A stretch of DNA of 10,907 nt from Acanthaster planci (lineage: Eukaryota > Echinodermata > Asteroidea > Valvatida > Acanthasteridae). Shown in pieces: positions 6,680 to 10,907 of this stretch. The DNA is taken from assembly GCF_001949145.1 (NCBI RefSeq), contig NW_019091848.1, positions 17,212 to 28,118 on the forward strand, in the 5' to 3' direction. The notes under the pieces were generated by a model. It made no database searches. It was not told the origin of the DNA and saw only the letters and a list, made by a program, of their open reading frames with translations. The translations under genes were made by a program, and so were the position numbers. The first letter of the stretch is position 1, and each line of letters starts with the position of its first letter.

Positions 6680-7144
6680 ATGTCAACGAACGAAGCGAAC
6701 CCAACAGAAGCGAGTACAAACGAAGCGAATCAAACGAACGAGGTGAGTACGACCGGAGCGAATACAAACAAATCGAACAACAACCAAATGTCAACGGTAA
6801 CTAAAAGTAAAAATCCGAAGCGTGTAGAACAAGGTAAGAAGTTAGCCGAGCACAACAAGAAGATGAAGCAACAGCTCGTCAAGATGAAATTAGCGGGTGA
6901 AGCGAGCGGAGCGAGCTACGACCGAAGGGAGAAAGAGAGTAACGAAGAGAGCAAGATCTATCAAACGGTTACAGAGAACAGAAACTTGATACTCGGCGGG
7001 TTGGGGCTCGCGGGGGTTCTTATCTACTTAATTTGGAGAAACAAGTCGAGCGCCCAGCCTAGTGCACGACAAATTATTCAACCAAAACGAGAAGCGAGTA
7101 AAGTGATAATTCCTAACCAAGAACCAATTTTAGATATGGAATGA
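6680..7144 (+). CDS. Small single-pass membrane protein with KNPKRVEQGKKLAEHN motif
   Basis: The ATG at 6680 gives 154 residues. Residues 1-36 are low-complexity (five-residue repeats such as EANPT, EASTN, EANQT). Next comes KSKNPKRVEQGKKLAEHNKKMKQ, a basic block that I recall as the hallmark of an uncharacterised Polinton protein of cnidarians. A single membrane helix follows (LILGGLGLAGVLIYLIW), then a basic tail ending at TGA 7142. Between block and helix, the bases 6900-6931 are a copy of the dispersed GC-rich repeat, translated as GASYDRRE, so a repeat has been tolerated or recruited inside the gene. A later in-frame ATG at 6788 (MSTVTKSK) would remove the repeat-rich N-terminus and is a possible alternative start. 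The gene is intact. Function unknown; perhaps a basic membrane-anchored virion protein. Confidence 0.68.
   Translation: MSTNEANPTEASTNEANQTNEVSTTGANTNKSNNNQMSTVTKSKNPKRVEQGKKLAEHNKKMKQQLVKMKLAGEASGASYDRREKESNEESKIYQTVTENRNLILGGLGLAGVLIYLIWRNKSSAQPSARQIIQPKREASKVIIPNQEPILDME
6692..6763 (+). repeat. 15-bp tandem-like repeats with GAAGCGA core
   Basis: GAAGCGA starts at 6692, 6707 and 6722, exactly 15 bp apart, and a variant GGAGCGA at 6755. In the 6680 gene they encode the five-residue repeats EANPT, EASTN, EANQT. The core resembles the GAGCGxAGCGAG part of the dispersed GC-rich repeat. Confidence 0.75.
6900..6931 (+). repeat. Copy B of the dispersed GC-rich 32-bp repeat
   Basis: It matches 2881-2912 at 30 of 32 positions in the same orientation on the plus strand. 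Here it lies inside the 6680 gene and stays in frame. Confidence 0.85.
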
Positions 7145-7166
7145 CTATTCCTTAATTTAAAAGTTC

Positions 7167-7179
7167 TTTATATATAAAT
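7167..7179 (+). promoter_or_regulatory. TATA-like box abutting the ATG at 7180
   Basis: TTTATATATAAAT runs right up to the start codon in the 35-bp gap after the preceding gene. Confidence 0.5.
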
Positions 7180-7428
7180 ATGAGTATAGCTAAATCAATC
7201 GACGTAAACGGAATCGCAAATACGATTTATCACGGTGCAGTCGTCTCGGGACTATCACTCGGTTACGCTATGCTATCGAGCAAGCTGTTTAAAAAAAAAC
7301 CACCAGATCTAAATAGGTTGTCCGCCGAGGATGCGTTGAAATCGATCGCGTTGTCTAGCGGTGCATTGGCTACCCAAGGTTGGTTGGTAGCGCAGGGTAT
7401 TTTACCCGCGAGCCTGCCAACCGCTTAA
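7180..7428 (+). CDS. Small hydrophobic Polinton protein, probably two membrane segments
   Basis: The frame encodes 82 residues and is intact, with ATG right after a TATA-like run. Two hydrophobic stretches are visible: residues 18-37 (HGAVVSGLSLGYAMLSSKLF) and about 54-78 (IALSSGALATQGWLVAQGILP). They are separated by KKKPPDLNRLSAEDALK. The pattern HG(A/V)VVS, a KxxPPDL linker and WLVxQGIxP is, from memory, that of a short conserved Polinton protein of unknown function in cnidarians. It is followed after 30 bp by the 7458 gene and probably belongs to the same set of virion-related membrane proteins. No enzymatic motif is present. Confidence 0.68.
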   Translation: MSIAKSIDVNGIANTIYHGAVVSGLSLGYAMLSSKLFKKKPPDLNRLSAEDALKSIALSSGALATQGWLVAQGILPASLPTA

Positions 7429-7442
7429 AAAAATATAAAACA

Positions 7443-7457
7443 TATACTATAAAAGAA
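7443..7457 (+). promoter_or_regulatory. TATA-like box before the ATG at 7458
   Basis: TATACTATAAAAGAA directly precedes the ATG. The TATAAAAG core matches the MCP box (3362-3369). Confidence 0.5.
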
Positions 7458-8849
7458 ATGGCAGAAGGAGGATTCAATCCCGAGGAAATACCTCTCTTGG
7501 AAGATCAAAATCAAGAAAGCGAGCAAAACGAGCTCGACCAAGAAACGTCTTTTATTGAACCTGGATTGGACGATACCAACACTTCATTTAATGAACTAAG
7601 AGTAGGAACAGTACCGATTGAACAAAAAGAACCTGTATTGGACGAACCATACGGAGGAACGGTAACAACAAAACCGATTGAATCAAAATTGGAAATAAAC
7701 CCAAGACCAGATAACATTATCCGGTGATCCTTTAGAACAAGGGCGAGCGATATTCATAACTAAACCAAATGTAGAAGCCTTTTACCGATCTTTTCAACTC
7801 GCCGGAAGAGAAGATGTACCATCGGTACTTCACTATGAAATGTTTGATTACCGCAAAGGCGTAGGTTTATTTTACAAAAGAGAAGGCAAATATGGTGATG
7901 TGCTATTAACCGGCAAAAGAAACCCAGATAAAGTCGTCAGTCTTAAAACAATCGTCCAAAACGCCAAAGCTGCTGGATACACCAGAAAGGGTGAAGCTCA
8001 AGATTTTATAAGATACAAATTAGGATTTAAAAATTATGGAAGATCGGTGCAAAAAGCTGAATCAAAGTTAAAATCCATTCAACCCGAGAGCATTCCAATG
8101 CAAGAGCTACCGCAAATATCAGACCAAGTCAGTGAAATCGTAGAAGAGCTCATCCAAGATACAAACGTTAAAACAGAAGGATTAAGCGAACGCGAGTTGG
8201 TCGCTTTAGATAAATCATTACAAAAGATTAGAGGACAGATGCGATTAAACGAAGCTAAAATTGCAGAAATTAAAGAAGAAAAAAGTAGACTCGAGACTTC
8301 TCAAGATTCTGATCGTTTACGTTACTTGCAAGATCAACTCAAAGCACTACAAGATCAAAGAGACATATTAAACGGTAAACTCAAAAGTCAAATAACGCCA
8401 GTTAAAGAATTAATTAGTTACGCTTTACATTCGGATGACACCCTGGGTGATAAGATTCGAACGATATTTAGAGAACAAGGTGTCACAATCGTGCGCATCT
8501 TAACGGCTTTTAGTTTAGCTGTGAGCACCATCGTTAGTAGTATCGTGGCTAGCGTCAGAGCTGTTGGAAAGAGCGGAGCGAATGTAACGCCTGAACCCGC
8601 ACCAACGCCGGCTCCTCCTTCCAAACCAGGAATTACCGATTGGATCAAACGTCAAATGTGGAACCTGGCAAACGTATTGAAGAAACTCGGGTTGAGCGCT
8701 TTAGGAGCTTTGCCTGGATCATAGGTAGCATTTTGAGTTGGATTTTTAACCTGGCGAGTAAAGCTGTTGGATGGGTGGCAGATCACGTGTGGACCTTGTT
8801 CGTGGGCCTAGGTGTTTTGCTTTTAACATACGTGCAAAAGAATGGGTAA
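7458..8849 (+). pseudogene. Long coiled-coil membrane protein of Polintons, frameshifted twice
   Basis: ATG 7458 (MAEGGFNPEEIPLLEDQ) is chosen because of the TATA-like box before it. The first about 88 residues are acidic and low-complexity (EPGLDDTNTSF, EPVLDEPYGG) and end in that frame at 7727. The protein continues in another frame, open from about 7699 (ITLSGDPLEQGRAIF), through a basic domain (FDYRKGVGLFYKREGKYGD, RKGEAQDFIRYKLGFKNYG) to a coiled coil at about 8190-8400 (EIKEEKSRLE, LQDQLKALQDQRD). Then come DKIRTIFREQGVTIVRI, a hydrophobic segment at about 8490-8565, and a Pro/Ala linker (PEPAPTPAPPSKP). A second frame change at about 8716 leads to WIIGSILSWIF and a last membrane helix (VWTLFVGLGVLLLTYV), ending at 8849. 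The order (acidic N-terminus, coiled coil, IFREQGVT-like block, C-terminal helices) matches a large uncharacterised cnidarian Polinton protein I remember. A structural or membrane-anchoring role is a guess. Confidence 0.72.
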
Positions 8850-8869
8850 AAAGGACCAAAAAAATAAAT

Positions 8870-8901
8870 AAAAATTCATCCCAAATTTTGGATGAATTTT
8901 T
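8870..8901. terminator. Hairpin with flanking A/T runs between convergent genes
   Basis: Arms 8870-8881 (AAAAATTCATCC) and 8890-8901 form a perfect 12-bp stem around an 8-nt loop. Two overlapping AATAAA signals (8863-8868, 8867-8872) precede it on the plus strand. It sits between the plus-strand gene ending at 8849 and the minus-strand gene ending at 8922, where a two-sided 3'-end signal would be expected. Confidence 0.6.
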
Positions 8902-8921
8902 TACGCCTTAATTCAAACCGT

Positions 8922-10141
8922 TTAAGTTAAAATTTTATACAACGTAAAACAAATTACGCTAACGGCAACGGCTCCGATGGTTAAGGACAGTTTCTCTTCG
9001 TTGTGAGCGTCTAAAGGCTTACTAAAAACCGGCTTTACAATTGGCTTAACAATTGGCCTCGGTTCTTCCTCTTCGTTAAAATCACCTTTTAAACTCGCTC
9101 CGTTATTTAAACTCGGTACGTATCTAGTCTTCATATCCTCAGTCGCGACTTGTAAATTATTGTTATATCCCTCAAACGTACCGATGCGTAAGTCCATGTC
9201 CGAAGGCACCAGGTACAAACCCGGGGCGACTACGAAGTTCAACGGCGTTTTTGCATACTGTAACGAATCTTGATATTGGTCGATCGACTGTTCGAGATCG
9301 GGACCCGAATTAATTAAAGATTCCACGATCGTAATAAATTGCCGTCGCGCGTCTAATCCGGTGCCGGTGGCCAAAACGCTGGTCTTGGTCTGCGCCTTTG
9401 CACCGAGTAACGCGTAGACGTAAGCTCGAATTGATTCATTTACCTTGGTGATTCCCACGTCCGTCAACCGAGACTTTTTAGGAACGAAGTCCCACCAGGC
9501 CAAAGTAACCGCGTCCGACTGTGAAATCCAGGTAACCGTGTATGTACTCGCGTGACCGGAGCCTTTAGGCGGCTTAGCCCATCCAAATCCCATGTAAGTA
9601 GATCCCGCGTATTTACCGTTGGTCACGTGTAAGTCGTGCGCGTCGTAGTTTTTATCCGGAACAGGTACGTATCCATTGTCGTAGTAGTAAGCTGTCCTTA
9701 ATCCGTTCGACAAAGTGTCTCTTATTTGTTTATACGATTTATTCGGGTCTACTCCGTATAAAAGGCACGTGTCGGTAACTTCCGATTGTCATAATTATTG
9801 TGTAACGCGTCAAATACGTCGTCGCTCGGAATGGGCATCACGCAGTCGTAAAATATTTTTCGTACTGTGTAATACACGTGAAAGTTAAATAAAGCTGAGA
9901 CGTACGGATTAGGGTAAGACAGCAGATTAAAGCCCACACCGCAGGCCGTCGTCGCGCAATAGACTGCAAAATTAAATTGATTTTGATAAAACGATATCGC
10001 CTCCGGACTAGACCAGCGATTGACCGCTTCATCCGTAGTTACTTTCGGTAATTTATACGCGTGCGTTAAATTTGGAAACTCGGCTGTAAAGGAATTGTCT
10101 TCGTTTACTAAAATATTTAGACTACTAAAATTGCCTCCCAT
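8922..10141 (-). pseudogene. N-myristoylated, C-terminally anchored Polinton protein, frameshifted
   Basis: The ATG at 10141 begins MGGNFSS, which fits the N-myristoylation consensus (G2, S6). The N-terminal block (TAEFPNLTHAYKLPKV, AVNRWSSPEAISFYQNQFNF) runs to TAG at 9749. From about 9790 the coding continues in another frame (TCLLYGVDPNKSYKQIRDTL), a net one-base loss, and goes on through YYYDNGYVPVPDKNYD, ISQSDAVTLAWWDFVPKK, VNESIRAYVYALLGAKAQT, LDARRQFITIVESL and GLYLVPSDMDLRIGTFEGYN. An acidic/proline linker (EEEEPRPIVKPIVKPVF) leads to a final hydrophobic helix (LSLTIGAVAVSVICFTLYK). The whole, about 405 residues, matches an uncharacterised MGGN-starting protein I remember from cnidarian and fish Polintons. 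A lipid-modified, membrane-bound virion component is plausible; whether it is the penton or another minor capsid protein cannot be told from sequence alone. Confidence 0.72.
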
Positions 10142-10212
10142 TTATTTTAAAAGAATTTTAAAGGAGGGGCCGTTGGAAAGACCAAGTTTTGATAGGCGGG
10201 TGGATTTTCTTC

Positions 10213-10230
10213 GTACTCCCTCCGGTCGTA
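10213..10230 (-). repeat. Copy C (partial, inverted) of the dispersed GC-rich repeat
   Basis: The 18 bases are the reverse complement of the right part of copy A (2898-2915) with one mismatch. They lie in the 109-bp gap upstream of the minus-strand gene starting at 10141. Confidence 0.65.
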
Positions 10231-10250
10231 CTTAACCGACTTTGTAAAAC

Positions 10251-10907
10251 TTATTCGCTAAGTTTTTTCATAAGATCTTTTTTTAAAACCGCCGCCCGTT
10301 CGTTGGCTAGCGCTTCTGCTCTTTCGTTGACTTGACGTTCAAATTCTTCTTTGGTGCTCGCTTTGCTCGCTTCCAATTGTGTAGACGTACGTGATCTAAT
10401 CTTTTCTTTCATCTCGTTAAACTTTTTCAGCTCAGATAAAATAAGGACAAATTCTTCATGGGATATGTCACCGTCTTCAATCGCGTGAGATACGTATTCC
10501 TCGATGGTGTTTAATTTAGCGTCTGCCAACATTCGAATTTGATCGTGTTTTTTAGTTTTGTGGGTGAGTCTACGAGAGGCGTACTTTAGAACCGCGTAAA
10601 AGCAAAACGCGCCGATAGCAGCGCCTTCCAACACGAACCCGACGGGTCCGGTGGCAACTCCCAAAATGGTGGGAATGCCTACGGCTGCCGATGTGACGCC
10701 AATTGCTTCCACGCCGTGCTCCACGTATCCGAGCGCGGTTAAAATTCGTTTGATCTTTTTGTAACTATTTTCCCTCGCGTCGCGTTCTCTTTGGATTTGG
10801 GATTTAATTTCTTCGATCTTTTCTAGCCTGTAAACCTTTGTCTCCGCTTGTTCAGTCGAGTTTAAAGTCAACTCCGGGTGTTTACTTAAATCTGGGTATA
10901 CGTTAGT
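10251..10907 (-). CDS. Polinton membrane/coiled-coil protein, 5' end outside window
   Basis: The frame ends at TAA 10251 and is open to the right edge of the window with no ATG, so the start lies beyond 10907. The visible 218 or so residues show a short YPDLSKHPEL stretch, a charged helix (KVYRLEKIEEIKSQIQRERD, ENSYKKIKRILTAL), a long Gly/Ala-rich hydrophobic region at about 10590-10710 (GVTSAAVGIPTILGV, GPVGFVLEGAAIGAFCFYAV), then SRRLTHKTKKHDQIRMLADA, KLNTIEEYVSHAIEDGDIS and a charged coiled-coil tail (ERQVNERAEALANERA). The middle blocks (SRRL-KxKKHDxIxxLAxxKLNTI, DGxISxEEF) are those of a very common uncharacterised Polinton protein in cnidarian genomes, as far as I recall. It has membrane-inserting rather than enzymatic character. 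The bases 10360-10372 carry a GAGCGAAGCGAG-like element in frame (EASKAST). Function unknown. Confidence 0.72.
   Translation of the reverse strand, partial: TNVYPDLSKHPELTLNSTEQAETKVYRLEKIEEIKSQIQRERDARENSYKKIKRILTALGYVEHGVEAIGVTSAAVGIPTILGVATGPVGFVLEGAAIGAFCFYAVLKYASRRLTHKTKKHDQIRMLADAKLNTIEEYVSHAIEDGDISHEEFVLILSELKKFNEMKEKIRSRTSTQLEASKASTKEEFERQVNERAEALANERAAVLKKDLMKKLSE

Larger units (their letters stand above)
6196..6804 (+). pseudogene. Conserved Polinton protein of unknown function, internal stop
   Basis: From the ATG at 6196 the frame runs 130 residues to TAA 6586-6588 and then stays open in the same frame to 6804. The stop falls inside a block I remember as conserved in cnidarian Polinton proteins: a (E)LYxxYEA-like helix (here FNLYEVKFGKEIVKTLG), then an acidic DLNDDP segment, then a TEIC stretch that should run straight into KYGVYLSPLTAML and TTKH. 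Because both sides of the TAA fit one family, a nonsense change in an originally longer gene is the best reading. The natural end is uncertain; the frame after about 6655 overlaps the next gene and becomes repeat-like (RSE-rich), so the true C-terminus may be near 6680. No catalytic motif is seen; it looks helical and soluble. Confidence 0.65.

Noticed and set aside
8418-8648. Antisense frame opposite the coiled-coil protein gene
   Set aside because: It has a hydrophobic, low-complexity translation produced by the complementary strand of a membrane segment and Pro/Ala linker; no start context or homology.
7180-10141. Adenovirus-type maturation protease (adenain) hidden among the small genes
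   Set aside because: No His/Asp-Glu/Cys catalytic pattern of that family could be found in any frame of the genes here; it may lie outside the window.
1-10907. Terminal inverted repeats marking the element's ends
   Set aside because: The two window edges both lie inside genes and I see no matching inverted sequence between them.

Overview
The window reads as a degraded endogenous copy of a Polinton/Maverick element (adintovirus-like) in a eukaryotic genome, most likely an animal. The diagnostic genes lie together: a protein-primed family B DNA polymerase (left edge, 5' part outside the window), a retrovirus-type DD35E integrase, a double jelly-roll major capsid protein (MCP), and a FtsK/HerA A32-like packaging ATPase. 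The other genes match, from my memory of the families, uncharacterised Polinton proteins that are common in cnidarian and fish genomes. No search was run, so the host is not pinned down. AT-rich intergenic DNA, TATA-like boxes close to start codons and AATAAA signals fit a eukaryotic nuclear setting.

Layout. 1-1799 (+) polymerase, broken by one frameshift and an internal TAA. 1842-2846 (-) integrase, intact. 2897-3324 (-) small membrane protein, frameshifted. 3325-3373 divergent promoter. 3374-4643 (+) MCP, broken at several points. 4659-5288 (+) packaging ATPase, intact. 5327-5844 (+) zinc-finger HNH-type nuclease, a likely cargo gene, frameshifted in a run of nine A. 5845-6067 control-like non-coding region with two covarying 35-nt hairpins, four AACTAGTT palindromes and a duplicated promoter/start segment. 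6068-7428 (+) a string of small genes, several with membrane segments. 7458-8849 (+) a long coiled-coil/membrane protein, frameshifted twice. 8870-8901 a hairpin between convergent genes. 8922-10141 (-) a protein with an N-myristoylation signal and a C-terminal anchor, frameshifted. 10251-10907 (-) a membrane/coiled-coil protein running off the right edge. No terminal inverted repeats, adenain-like protease or recognisable penton gene is visible, so both ends of the element lie outside or have been lost.

How the parts fit: polymerase and integrase would copy and insert the element; MCP and ATPase would build and fill the virion; the many membrane-anchored small proteins suggest a virion or assembly step that involves membrane. 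About ten single-base indels and four or five premature stops are spread over seven genes, so this copy cannot make a full set of proteins as read. Integrase, ATPase and some small genes remain open. The most unusual parts are the 5845-6103 control region, the HNH cargo gene, the TATA-at-the-ATG promoter pattern and a dispersed GC-rich repeat family.
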